This document shows positions 1-7,448 of a stretch of 36,178 bases of DNA, piece after piece. The DNA lies in assembly GCA_040757115.1 (NCBI GenBank), contig JBFLYA010000009.1, positions 1 through 36,178 of the forward strand, written 5' to 3'. Position 1 is the stretch's first letter. Each line of letters begins with the position of its first letter. The notes below the pieces were generated by a model, which did not search any database, was not told the DNA's origin, and saw nothing but the letters and a program-made list of their open reading frames with translations. The position numbers and the translations under genes were made by a program. The stretch comes from a bacterium (GTDB lineage Bacteria > UBA9089 > CG2-30-40-21 > SBAY01).

Positions 1-145
1 CGGATTAGGGATTAAATCCCCCTTGCAATTGTAGATAGGAATCAGAAAAAAGAGATATCGCTATATCTTATTGAAAATCAAATGGTTATGCTAAATTTTT
101 GCCTTTAAATAGAGGGGAAGTTCCGTTGCAACAGATTAGGGGAGA

Positions 146-197
146 AGAAGTAGAGAGTAGAGAGAATCCCTCTTTTTACTTTCTACTCTCTACTTCT
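146..197 (+). repeat. 16-bp perfect inverted repeat in acyl-CoA dehydrogenase leader
   Basis: Bases 146-161 (AGAAGTAGAGAGTAGA) pair perfectly with 182-197, leaving a 20-nt loop. The hairpin ends five bases before the Shine-Dalgarno (AAGGAG, 202-207) of the gene at 217. It could be a leader hairpin, an upstream terminator without a proper T tract, or an interspersed repeat. The sequence alone does not decide. The first 145 bases of the window show no gene I can support. Confidence 0.6.
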
Positions 198-216
198 TTA
201 AAAAGGAGATGATTAA

Positions 217-1371
217 ATGGATTATTTTTTAACCGAAGAACAACAGATGATTAAAGATTTAGCCAGACAAATCGCCCAAGAAAAGATTAAACCCGTCGCG
301 GCTGAATTGGACGAAAAAGAAGAATTTCCACACGACTTAATGAAGGTTTTAGCCCAGTCGGATTTATTTGGGGTGTATATCCCGATGGACTATGGCGGAC
401 TTGGTGCGGGTTGTTTTGAATTATGTTTGATAGTTGAAGAATTAAGTAAGGTATGTGGTGGTGTTGCCACGACTTATGCCGCCTCTGCCCTGGGCACTTT
501 CCCAATCTTGTTATTTGGAACAGATGAGCAAAAGAAAAAATACCTACCTGATTTAGCCGCTGGCAAAAAGTTAGCCGCCTTTGGTTTAACTGAGGCTAAT
601 GCCGGTAGTGATGCCGCTAGCATACAAACTACTGCTACACTTGATGGAGATTTCTATATCCTTAACGGCACAAAACAATGGATTACTAATGGTGGTGAGG
701 CAGAAACCTATGTGGTTATTGCGATGACGGACAAAACCAAAGGTGCTCGAGGGGCATCAGCAATTATTGTCGAAAAAGGCACACCAGGATTTAGTTTTGG
801 TAAAAAAGAGAAAAAAATGGGCATCAGGTCTTCTGCTACTACTGAATTAATCTTTCAAGATTGTAAGGTGCCCAAAGAAAATTTGCTTGGTAAAGAGGGA
901 TTAGGATTTATTGTTGCTATGAGAACCCTTGACCGGTCAAGACCTGGCGTAGCCGCACAAGCAGTAGGAATTGCACAAGGGGCATTGGATTTAGCCGTCC
1001 GATATGCCAAAGAACGAGTTCAATTCGGTCAACCAATATCCTCATTTCAAGGAATACAATTTATGTTAGCCGATATGGCTACTCAAGTAGAAGCGGCAAG
1101 GGCATTGACTTATGCAGTAGCTAAAATGGTTGATGCTGGCGAAAAGAATATCACCAAAGCATCGGCGATGAGTAAACTATTTGCCTCAGATGTCGCGATG
1201 AAAGTTACCACCGATGTTGTCCAGATATTTGGTGGTTATGGCTATATGCGGGAATATCCAGTAGAGAAGATGATGCGAGATGCCAAAATTACTCAAATCT
1301 ACGAAGGCACTAATCAGATTCAACGACAGGTAATCGCACTGGAATTGATTAAAGAATCAGCAGGTAAATAA
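217..1371 (+). CDS. Acyl-CoA dehydrogenase (short-chain/butyryl-CoA type)
   Basis: The 384-residue protein has the full length and order of the acyl-CoA dehydrogenase family: an N-terminal helical domain (about 1-115), a middle beta domain with the FAD-binding stretch GLTEANAGSD (from about 127) and WITNGG, and a C-terminal helical domain with the arginine-rich DRSRPGVAAQAVGIAQGAL and QIFGGYGYMREYP. The catalytic base is the Glu of IYEGTNQIQR, near residue 363, the position used by short- and medium-chain enzymes. It oxidises acyl-CoA to enoyl-CoA with FAD and normally passes electrons to an electron-transferring flavoprotein, which is not encoded here. ATG 217 follows AAGGAG at 202-207. The NuoE and NuoF-like genes downstream suggest flavin-based redox metabolism, but the link is inference. 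Chain-length specificity cannot be read from the sequence. Confidence 0.93.
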   Translation: MDYFLTEEQQMIKDLARQIAQEKIKPVAAELDEKEEFPHDLMKVLAQSDLFGVYIPMDYGGLGAGCFELCLIVEELSKVCGGVATTYAASALGTFPILLFGTDEQKKKYLPDLAAGKKLAAFGLTEANAGSDAASIQTTATLDGDFYILNGTKQWITNGGEAETYVVIAMTDKTKGARGASAIIVEKGTPGFSFGKKEKKMGIRSSATTELIFQDCKVPKENLLGKEGLGFIVAMRTLDRSRPGVAAQAVGIAQGALDLAVRYAKERVQFGQPISSFQGIQFMLADMATQVEAARALTYAVAKMVDAGEKNITKASAMSKLFASDVAMKVTTDVVQIFGGYGYMREYPVEKMMRDAKITQIYEGTNQIQRQVIALELIKESAGK

Positions 1372-1382
1372 GAGAAAGAAAA

Positions 1383-1775
1383 ATGGAATTTAATGTTGAG
1401 AAAACTGTCAATTATTGGAAACAAGGAGCAGAATACGATTTAGGTGTAGCTGAAGCTATGTAGCAAGCAGAAAAATACCCTTATGCCCTTTTTATGGGAC
1501 ATTTAGCACTGGAAAAGTTACTTAAAAGCCTCTTTGTTAGAGATAAAAAAGAACATGCACCGTGGATTCATTCTCTTCCGTTACTTGCTAATAAGTTAAC
1601 AATAAATATTCCTGAAGAAACCCTGGAGAGACTGGGTGAATTTATGGAGTTTCATTTTGAAGGACGATACCCTGACTATCAAATGGACTTTTACAAAAAA
1701 TGCACAGGGGAATTTACTAATCAGAAAATGAAAGAGATAAAAGAGGTCTACAAATGGTTGAGCAGTCAATTTTAG
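1383..1775 (+). pseudogene. HEPN-domain toxin gene interrupted by an in-frame TAG
   Basis: Reading from ATG 1383 gives MEFNVEKTVNYWKQGAEYD and then, after codon 26, a TAG at 1461-1463. The same frame continues as QAEKYPYALFMGHLALEKLL to a TAG at 1773-1775. Both sides match the usual start and core of HEPN proteins of the HEPN-MNT family, so this is one gene with a nonsense mutation. The RNase-type motif R-x4-H is present in RDKKEH. An internal ATG at 1494 could restart translation but has no Shine-Dalgarno and would lack the first helix. The 3' end overlaps the MNT gene (ATG 1754), the usual toxin-antitoxin arrangement. One base change from a sense codon such as TTG would explain the stop. 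A sequencing error cannot be excluded. Confidence 0.75.
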
Positions 1776-2077
1776 AATCAATAAAGAGATTCACTAATGC
1801 TCTTGCAAAGGAAAACATCAGAACTAACAAGGTCTTTCTTTATGGTTCCTATGCAACAGGCAAACATACAGAATATAGTGATATAGATATCGCTGTGGTG
1901 TCAGAGGATTTTGGCAAGGATAGAATTGAAGAAAAGATGTTTCTGTTTCGTCTTGCCAGTCGGATAGACCCACGATTAGAAGCTGTTCCCTTAACCCCAA
2001 CTGCACTTCAAGAAGATACCTGGGTACCATTGATTTATGAAATTAGGACCAAAGGAATCGAATTGCAGGTAGCATGA
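1754..2077 (+). CDS. MNT-type nucleotidyltransferase (antitoxin of HEPN-MNT pair)
   Basis: This 107-residue protein carries the minimal nucleotidyltransferase signature: GSYATGKHTEYSDIDIAVV, that is, the GS motif followed by the D-x-D metal-binding pair. In characterised HEPN-MNT systems the MNT protein inactivates the HEPN RNase, for example by adding AMP to a tyrosine. The start overlaps the end of the HEPN gene by 22 bases, which supports translational coupling. The antitoxin is intact while the toxin is interrupted, consistent with a dead or attenuated module. ATG 1754 is the only start that keeps the N-terminal helix before the beta strand carrying GS. Confidence 0.88.
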   Translation: MVEQSILESIKRFTNALAKENIRTNKVFLYGSYATGKHTEYSDIDIAVVSEDFGKDRIEEKMFLFRLASRIDPRLEAVPLTPTALQEDTWVPLIYEIRTKGIELQVA

Positions 2078-2197
2078 TGGATGGCTGGAAGAAAAGTTGA
2101 GAAGTGAAAATCCATAGAATTGTAAAACTATTGAATCGACGGGATATAAGTAAAGTAGATAAAGAACTACGCCGACAGATTGCCATAAAGATAAATG

Positions 2198-2481
2198 GTA
2201 ACCGTTCAGGTGGTAATTTACCGCAGAGACGCAGAGGAACAGAGAAGAAATCAGATAACAGAAAAGATTATTGGTGTAGCCATTGAAATACATAGGACCT
2301 GCTTGCCGAATGTTCAACCGGCAAGCCAGATTTGTTAATCCATCCCTGATTTTCATCAGGGCAAGTTTAATGTTGTTGGACTCAAGAGCTTGCACTGATG
2401 AAAATCAGGGATGTTAAGCCTATCGTAAATAAATTTTAATTTTCTTCTCTGCGTCTCTGTGTCTCTGCGGTGAACGGTTAC
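2198..2481 (+). mobile_element. Inverted-repeat element copy 1 with 8-bp target duplication
   Basis: The left end begins GTAACCGTTCA and continues into ACCGCAGAGACGCAGAG. The right end is the reverse complement type, CTGTGTCTCTGCGGTGAA and CGGTTAC. The 8 bases before the left end (2190-2197, GATAAATG) are repeated exactly after the right end (2482-2489), which is a classical target-site duplication. Inside are a GxxExxY gene remnant and a 25-bp inner inverted repeat (2341-2365 with 2389-2413, one mismatch). Removing the element and one copy of GATAAATG restores a short open frame from GTG 2104 that ends in TAG after 35 codons. This is a transposed element of about 284 bp, without a transposase I can name. 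Confidence 0.8.
2258..2439 (+). pseudogene. Remnant of a GxxExxY-family gene inside element copy 1
   Basis: Frame 2258-2299 reads TEKIIGVAIEIHRT, which matches the N-terminal helix of GxxExxY proteins (PDDEXK-like family, usually about 125 residues). The stretch 2410-2439 reads DVKPIVNKF followed by TAA, which matches the usual C-terminal end (DGIKRIVN-type). About 80 internal codons are missing and are replaced by a hairpin-forming sequence. The recognition comes from memory of the family and was not confirmed by a search. The same N- and C-terminal pieces in copies 2 and 3 make chance unlikely. Confidence 0.65.
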
Positions 2482-2549
2482 GATAAATGAAAATAGTAAG
2501 TAGATAGATATGAAGGGATTAACCGTATAAATATAAGGAGGGAAACAAA

Positions 2550-2981
2550 ATGAAAAACCTGAAGGTAAAAGATGCTATGACGCGGGGGATTTTTACTATC
2601 CCACAAGATGCCTCGGTGACACAGGCGTTGGAAATGTTAGCCGACAACGATGTCAGTGGTTTGGCGATTACTTCTGTTGATGGAGAATTAGTTGGTGTTC
2701 TGTCTGAAACGGATATGGCAAAGGTAGTTAGTAAAGGAATTGCCAGTGATGAAGATTTGGATAAAATCAAGGTTAGTGAAATAATGACTGCCCCGGCTAT
2801 AACCGTTGGTCGAGATGATAGCTTAAGAGATGCCTGTAGCCTGATGTGTGAAAAAAATATTCACCGACTAATCATCCAACAAGAAGTAAAAAGGGGTGGA
2901 GAAAGTAAATATTTCCCAAGTGGAATACTTTCGATGTCTGATGTAGTCAAGGCAATGGCAGGTAGGTGGACTCGTGGATAA
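2550..2981 (+). CDS. CBS-domain protein (tandem CBS pair)
   Basis: The 143-residue protein consists of two CBS motifs. The first (about residues 5-60) contains VKDAMTRGIFTIPQDASVTQALEMLADNDVSGLAI in outline, and the second (about 72-138) starts VSEIMTAPAITVGRDDSLRDA. Such stand-alone pairs bind adenine nucleotides and act as energy or redox sensors. A strong Shine-Dalgarno (AAGGAGGG, 2536-2543) precedes ATG 2550. The gene overlaps the NuoE-like gene (GTG 2974) by 8 bases, so the two are probably co-translated, and the CBS protein may regulate or report on that redox complex. No catalytic domain is attached. Confidence 0.9.
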   Translation: MKNLKVKDAMTRGIFTIPQDASVTQALEMLADNDVSGLAITSVDGELVGVLSETDMAKVVSKGIASDEDLDKIKVSEIMTAPAITVGRDDSLRDACSLMCEKNIHRLIIQQEVKRGGESKYFPSGILSMSDVVKAMAGRWTRG

Positions 2982-3429
2982 ACTGAATGAAATACTAAAA
3001 AAATACAAAGATACCGACGGGGCATTAATCCCTGTTTTGCAGGAAGCACAGGATACATTTGGCTATTTGTCAAAGGATGTCTTAATTCAAATTGGTAAGG
3101 AGTTAAAATTTCCGCTGAGTAAGGTTTATGGCGTGGTTACCTTTTATGCCCAGTTTTATTTAAAACCACACGGAAAATATACCATTCGAGCCTGTCGAGG
3201 AACTGCCTGCCATGTCCAGGGTGCAAAGAAGATTATTTCAACAATTGAACATATCACGGGTTTAAAAGAAGGAGAGACATCTGCTGACCTTAAGTTCACC
3301 TTTGAAACAGTTGCCTGTCTGGGTGCCTGCGCCCTATCACCGGTAATGATGGTCAATAAAGACTATTTTGGCAAAATGAATCCCAAAAAAGCAATTACTA
3401 TCCTTCAACAATATAATGATAGCAGGTAA
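2974..3429 (+). CDS. NuoE/HydC-like [2Fe-2S] subunit of an NADH-dependent oxidoreductase
   Basis: The 151-residue thioredoxin-fold protein has the four cluster ligands of the NuoE family: Cys74 and Cys79 in CRGTACHVQGA and Cys115 and Cys119 in CLGACALSP. The N-terminal helical part (LIPVLQEAQDTFGYL, VYGVVTFYAQF) is also typical. These subunits pass electrons between the flavin of NuoF-like subunits and iron-sulfur clusters in complex I, NAD-reducing hydrogenases, formate dehydrogenases and electron-bifurcating complexes. The start is GTG 2974, preceded by AGGTGG at 2962-2967, overlapping the CBS gene. The matching NuoF subunit is at 4365, separated by repeat elements and a hypothetical gene. 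No NuoG or hydrogenase catalytic subunit is in the window, so the complex cannot be named. Confidence 0.92.
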   Translation: MDKLNEILKKYKDTDGALIPVLQEAQDTFGYLSKDVLIQIGKELKFPLSKVYGVVTFYAQFYLKPHGKYTIRACRGTACHVQGAKKIISTIEHITGLKEGETSADLKFTFETVACLGACALSPVMMVNKDYFGKMNPKKAITILQQYNDSR

Positions 3430-3437
3430 ATATTTTT

Positions 3438-3512
3438 ATGAAAATTGTCAGGAATAAGATTTCTATAGCTGAACTAAATAATATGGCTCAGGAGATGTTT
3501 GGTAATTTGTAA
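3438..3512 (+). pseudogene. 5' fragment of a DUF5674-like gene cut by element copy 2
   Basis: ATG 3438 opens a 24-codon frame, MKIVRNKISIAELNNMAQEM then FGNL, that resembles the start of DUF5674-family proteins (about 110 residues). The TAA stop (3510-3512) is formed by the first bases of the repeat end GTAACTATTCA, which begins at 3509. The rest of the gene is not found on the far side of the element. Family assignment is from memory on a short stretch. Confidence 0.5.
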
Positions 3513-3748
3513 CTATTCACCGCAGAGACGCAGAGGAACAGAGAAAAAAGGATTTAAATTAGATTGTGGATACCGGATAGATCTTTTAGTTGAAGAAAAA
3601 GTTAAAAAGCAGTCGAGCAACTACTTCCGATTCACGAAGCTCAACTTTTAACCTATCTAAAAATGATGATAAGAGATGGAATTAAGCGTATAGCCAATAG
3701 ATTTTAATTTTTTCTCTGTGTCTCCGCGTCTCTGCGGTGAATAGTTAC
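3509..3748 (+). mobile_element. Inverted-repeat element copy 2 (GxxExxY remnant inside)
   Basis: The ends are excellent mirror images. The left is GTAACTATTCACCGCAGAGA followed by CGCAGAGGAACAGAGAAAAAA. The right (about 3709-3748), read on the minus strand, gives GTAACTATTCACCGCAGAGA followed by CGCGGAGACACAGAGAAAAAA. That is a terminal inverted repeat of about 41 bp with two mismatches. The 240-bp interior holds the C-terminal half of a GxxExxY gene. I find no direct duplication at the flanks, so the right junction may have been rearranged. Confidence 0.8.
3559..3707 (+). pseudogene. Frameshifted C-terminal half of a GxxExxY-family gene
   Basis: Frame 3559 reads LDCGYRIDLLVEEKVKK. After a one-base frameshift near 3608 the adjoining frame reads AVEQLLPIHEAQLLTYLK and ends DGIKRIANRF with TAA at 3705-3707. 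GYRIDLLVE and the LLTYLK/DGIKRI segments are the hallmark core and tail of GxxExxY proteins, in which the D of the core and the following acidic and lysine positions form a PDDEXK-like site. The N-terminal 60-70 residues are missing. This is the best-preserved of the three remnants and fixes the identity of the other two. Confidence 0.75.
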
Positions 3749-3774
3749 AAAATCATTAATAACCTGGTGGAAAG

Positions 3775-4146
3775 ATGAAGTATCAACATAAACAATTAGC
3801 ACAAGGACGCTGGTTTGAATTGACCTTCTTCGAACAGATGGGTAATATTGGAACTGATGTTGGACGAGCAATTACCTGGAGAGATAAAAATATTGAATAT
3901 AGCCAGAAGGCAATTGACCGTGCATTAGAACTTTTAGAATTGACTATCGCTGATGTTAAGAATAGAAAAAGGTTAAAAGAGTTATTGAGGTTATATGAAG
4001 CATTGGTAGATTACTTCTATTTTGACAATCAGTTCTCTTCATCTGATAAATTGTGGCAAAACTATTTTTTTGCTTTTAGCTATGCCGCAATAAAAATGAA
4101 GGTAACCGTTCACCGCAGAGACACAGAGACGCAGAGAAAAAATTAA
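3775..4146 (+). CDS. Conserved hypothetical helical protein, C-terminus extended by repeat
   Basis: The 123-residue frame starts at ATG 3775 after GGTGGAAAG. Residues 1-109 look like a compact all-helical protein (GRWFELTFFEQMGNIGTDV, RALELLELTIADVKNRKRLK, LYEALVDYFYFDNQFSSSDK), a type I recall as a conserved hypothetical in uncultured bacteria without known function. From codon 110 the reading frame enters the terminal inverted repeat of element copy 3 exactly at its GTAAC end, adding VTVHRRDTETQRKN before TAA. The native end was probably close to residue 109. It is a real gene whose tail has been rewritten. Function is unknown. Confidence 0.7.
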   Translation: MKYQHKQLAQGRWFELTFFEQMGNIGTDVGRAITWRDKNIEYSQKAIDRALELLELTIADVKNRKRLKELLRLYEALVDYFYFDNQFSSSDKLWQNYFFAFSYAAIKMKVTVHRRDTETQRKN

Positions 4147-4346
4147 AAACTATTTACCAGACGCTTCATTCCATCCCTGATTTTCATCAGGGCAAGATCC
4201 TGATTTTCATCAGAGCAAGCTTTTGAGGACCGACATATCATGATTGATTAACAAATTTGGTTTTGTCTTATATATTACCTAATCTTTTCTGTTATCTGAT
4301 TTATTTCCATATCTTCTCTGTTCCTCTGCGTCTCTGCGGTGAAAAC
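4102..4346 (-). mobile_element. Inverted-repeat element copy 3, reverse orientation
   Basis: One end at 4102 is GTAACCGTTCACCGCAGAGA. The opposite end (4312-4342) has CTCTGCGTCTCTGCGGTGAA but then departs from the family into AAACTATTTTCAGGAGAA, so the outermost bases were lost or recombined with another repeat. Internal blocks GATTTTCATCAGGGCAAG and the 22-bp block 4280-4301 are shared with copy 1, in the opposite orientation. No target duplication is recognisable. Confidence 0.7.
4143..4301 (-). pseudogene. Third GxxExxY-family remnant (minus strand)
   Basis: On the minus strand 4175 to 4143 reads DGMKRLVNSF followed by TAA, the family C-terminus. The block 4301-4280 reads NQITEKI, identical in DNA over 22 bp to the N-terminal region of the copy-1 remnant. 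The catalytic core between them is missing. Confidence 0.6.
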
Positions 4347-4364
4347 TATTTTCAGGAGAATAAT

Positions 4365-7300
4365 ATGACCAAATTAAAATCAGTTTCGGAATTAAACGCA
4401 TATCGAGAATCTATCATTAAAACTAAAGACCCTAACAAAATTTGTATTACTATTTGTGGTGGCACAGGATGTCTTGCCTTTGGGGCAGAAGGGGTTATTA
4501 GTGCCTTTCAAGAAGAAATTAAGAAACAAGGATTGAATAATGTAGATGTCATAAGAACTGGTTGTCCTGGCTTTTGTGAAAGAGGGCCGATTGTTGTTAT
4601 CCTGCCACAACGGATTTCATATCAAAAGGTTGCCATTGAAGATGTATCTGAAATAGTCTCTTCTACGATTATAAAAGGTGAGATTATCGAGCGACTGTTG
4701 TATGAAGACCCGTTAACAGGACATAAGATTATTTATGAACAAGAAATTCCTTTTTATAAAAAGCAGAAAAGGATACTTTTAAGTAATAGTGGCTTAATTG
4801 ATCCCACTCAGATAAATCATTATATTGAACGAAGTGGTTATTCTGCCTTAAGTAAAATTCTTACTTCTATGGCACCTGATAAGGTTATTGAGGAAGTTAA
4901 GAAGTCAGGTTTGCGTGGTAGAGGTGGGGGAGGTTTCCCTACTGGATTGAAATGGAGTTTCTGCCGAAAAGCAGAAGGTGAACCGAAGTATCTCATCTGT
5001 AATGCGGATGAGGGTGACCCTGGTGCTTTTATGGATCGAGCACTCCTTGAAGGCAATCCACATCTTGTCTTAGAAGGAATGCTTATCGCTGCCTATGCCA
5101 TTGGCTCAACAGAAGGATATGTTTATGTCCGGGCAGAATATCCTTTAGCCAGTAAGAATATCCGCCTTGCCTGCGACCAGGCAAAAGAATTAGGATTATT
5201 AGGTGATAATATTTTAGGCACAGATTTTAGCTTTCATCTGAAGATTAAAGAAGGGGCTGGGGCTTTTGTTTGTGGTGAAGAAACGGCTTTAATGGCTTCG
5301 ATTGAAGGCAAACGCGGTATGCCAAAACCAAGACCGCCATTCCCGGCTCAATCTGGACTTTGGGGCAAGCCAAGTAATATTAACAATGTCGAGACATTTG
5401 CCAATATCCCACATATCATTTTAAACGGGGGTGAAAATTATGCCCAAATCGGCACTGAGAAATCTAAAGGCACAAAGATATTTGCCTTAGCCGGCAAGAT
5501 AAATAACACCGGCCTGGTAGAAGTGCCAATGGGAACTATCTTACGAGAAGTGATTTTTGATATTGGCGGCGGTATCCCCAGAGGCAGGAAATTTAAGGCA
5601 GTGCAACTGGGTGGTCCTTCTGGTGGCTGTCTAACCTCTAAAGAATTGGATTTACCCATTGACTACGATACATTAGTTGCCGCTGGGGCAATGATGGGTT
5701 CTGGCGGTATGATTGTTATGGATGAAACTAATTGTATGGTAGAGATTGCTCGATTCTTCTTAGAATTTGTGCAAAGTGAATCTTGTGGTAAATGCACACC
5801 TTGTCGCATTGGCACTAAAAGAATGCTGGAGATAGTTACTCGAATTACCAGGGGAGAAGGTAGAGAAGAAGATATAGATACCTTGATAAAAATGGCTAAA
5901 ATCATAAAGGACTCTTCCCTTTGTGGCTTGGGACAAACCGCTCCCAATCCAGTGCTTTCTACGATTGAACATTTCCGGGATGAATATGAAATACATATCA
6001 AAGAAAAGCGATGTCCTGCCCATGTTTGTGAAGGACTTTATACCGCTCCTTGCACAGATACCTGTCCTGCCGGCATCAAGGTGCATAGTTATGTCGCTTT
6101 AATCGCCCAGGAAAGATTTGAAGAGGCATTGGAACTGATTAAAGAAAGTAATCCTTTCCCTTCGATTTGTGGTCGGGTGTGTCATCACCCCTGTGAAACT
6201 AAATGCAGACGAATAGAGATTGATGAAGCATTAGCCCTTAGAGCCCTAAAACGATTTGTTGCTGACCACGAAATAGAATTGGAAAAGGGAAGACATAGAC
6301 CAAAATTAGAATTTCATCGAACAGAAAGAGTGGCGATTATCGGAGCAGGACCAGCAGGATTAACCTGTGCCTATTATCTGGCAAGACGCGGTTATCAGAT
6401 AACCATATTTGAGGCATTAGAAACACCTGGTGGTATGCTGGCGGTTGGTATTCCCGATTACCGATTACCAAAGAGAATTCTAAAGATAGAAATAGCTGAT
6501 GTTACTGCATTAGGTGTAGAAATAAAGACAGAAACAAGAATTGGTAAGGATCTGGAGTTTTCTGACCTGCTAAGGGATTACAACGCTATTTTTATAGGTG
6601 TAGGAGCACATATCAGTAAAAAAATGGGAATTGAAGGAGAAGAGACAAATAAGGTCATACCTGCTCTGCAATTCTTACGGGATGTTAATCTTGGTAATCC
6701 AGTTGAATTAGGTGAAAAAATAGCCGTCATCGGTGGTGGTAATGCGGCTATTGATGCGGCAAGGGTTGCCATTAGACTTGGAGTCAGGGATGTAACTGTT
6801 CTTTACCGTCGCTCAAGAGAAGAGATGCCTGCTATCCCACAGGAAATTGAAGATGCGCAAGAGGAAGGGATTAAAATAGAGATTTTGACTGCCCCAAAAC
6901 GCATTATCTCTGAAAATGGTAAGGTCAAAGGTATTGAATGTTTCAGAATGAAATTAAGCGACTTTTTTGATAAAAGTGGTCGAAGGATTCCTGAACCAAT
7001 CAAAGACTCAGAATTTGTTGTGGATGTCGATATGGTTATTTCAGCCATCGGGCAGGATGTTAATGTTGATTTTCTACAGGATAGGGTAGAATTGAGTAAA
7101 TGGCAAACGATAAAGGTGGATAAAGAAACGCAAGCCACCAGTTTGGCAGGTGTTTTTGCTGGAGGTGATGCGGCTACTGGAGCGAATACGGTTATTGAGG
7201 CTATTGCGGCCGGCAATAGAGCCGCCATAGCCATTGATAAATACCTCAATAATGGTAAGGAAAGTAAAGAAGTCATCAGACATCCCATAGAGGAAGATGA

Positions 7301-7448
7301 AGAGGCGATGTTGAGAAGAAGACACCTGATGCCTGTATTAGAAAAGGAAAAAAGAATAAGGGGATTTGAAGAAGTAGAGTTAGGATTTACTCGCGAGATG
7401 GCAGTCAATGAGGCAAAAAGATGTCTAAAATGCCACGAAAAGGAGTAG
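4365..7448 (+). CDS. NuoF-like NADH dehydrogenase subunit fused to a GltD/NfnB-type FAD module
   Basis: The 1027-residue fusion reads in order: a thioredoxin-like [2Fe-2S] domain (1-110, Cys31, Cys36, Cys67, Cys71); the NuoF flavoprotein core (about 115-540) with FMN/NADH loop GRGGGGFPTGLKW (185-197) and [4Fe-4S] ligands Cys474, Cys477, Cys480 and Cys520; then a module like the small subunit of glutamate synthase or NfnB (545-1027), with cysteine motifs CTDTC (563, 567) and CGRVC..C..C (602-614) and two Rossmann motifs, AIIGAGPAGL (657-666) and VIGGGNAAIDAAR (788-800). The first parts oxidise or reduce NADH; the last family binds FAD and NADP(H). ATG 4365 follows CAGGAG, which is supplied by a repeat. 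A longer upstream reading from 4257 runs through the element and is rejected. With NuoE at 2974 it probably forms a soluble NAD(P)H-linked, possibly bifurcating complex; its terminal catalytic subunit is not here. Confidence 0.92.
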   Translation: MTKLKSVSELNAYRESIIKTKDPNKICITICGGTGCLAFGAEGVISAFQEEIKKQGLNNVDVIRTGCPGFCERGPIVVILPQRISYQKVAIEDVSEIVSSTIIKGEIIERLLYEDPLTGHKIIYEQEIPFYKKQKRILLSNSGLIDPTQINHYIERSGYSALSKILTSMAPDKVIEEVKKSGLRGRGGGGFPTGLKWSFCRKAEGEPKYLICNADEGDPGAFMDRALLEGNPHLVLEGMLIAAYAIGSTEGYVYVRAEYPLASKNIRLACDQAKELGLLGDNILGTDFSFHLKIKEGAGAFVCGEETALMASIEGKRGMPKPRPPFPAQSGLWGKPSNINNVETFANIPHIILNGGENYAQIGTEKSKGTKIFALAGKINNTGLVEVPMGTILREVIFDIGGGIPRGRKFKAVQLGGPSGGCLTSKELDLPIDYDTLVAAGAMMGSGGMIVMDETNCMVEIARFFLEFVQSESCGKCTPCRIGTKRMLEIVTRITRGEGREEDIDTLIKMAKIIKDSSLCGLGQTAPNPVLSTIEHFRDEYEIHIKEKRCPAHVCEGLYTAPCTDTCPAGIKVHSYVALIAQERFEEALELIKESNPFPSICGRVCHHPCETKCRRIEIDEALALRALKRFVADHEIELEKGRHRPKLEFHRTERVAIIGAGPAGLTCAYYLARRGYQITIFEALETPGGMLAVGIPDYRLPKRILKIEIADVTALGVEIKTETRIGKDLEFSDLLRDYNAIFIGVGAHISKKMGIEGEETNKVIPALQFLRDVNLGNPVELGEKIAVIGGGNAAIDAARVAIRLGVRDVTVLYRRSREEMPAIPQEIEDAQEEGIKIEILTAPKRIISENGKVKGIECFRMKLSDFFDKSGRRIPEPIKDSEFVVDVDMVISAIGQDVNVDFLQDRVELSKWQTIKVDKETQATSLAGVFAGGDAATGANTVIEAIAAGNRAAIAIDKYLNNGKESKEVIRHPIEEDEEAMLRRRHLMPVLEKEKRIRGFEEVELGFTREMAVNEAKRCLKCHEKE

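Noticed and set aside
1461-1463. TAG as a recoded sense codon in the HEPN gene
   Set aside because: Other genes in the window end in TAG normally (for example 7446-7448), and no recoding signal is visible.
2104-2286. A 60-codon plus-strand frame after the MNT gene
   Set aside because: Its second half is element sequence. Without the element the frame is only about 35 codons and unlike known proteins.
1991-2395. A 134-codon minus-strand open frame
   Set aside because: It crosses the MNT gene's end and the target duplication and inside of element copy 1, has no family likeness and no ribosome site.
4257-4364. Upstream extension of the NuoF fusion protein
   Set aside because: It is translated from element copy 3; the ribosome site and family alignment place the start at 4365.
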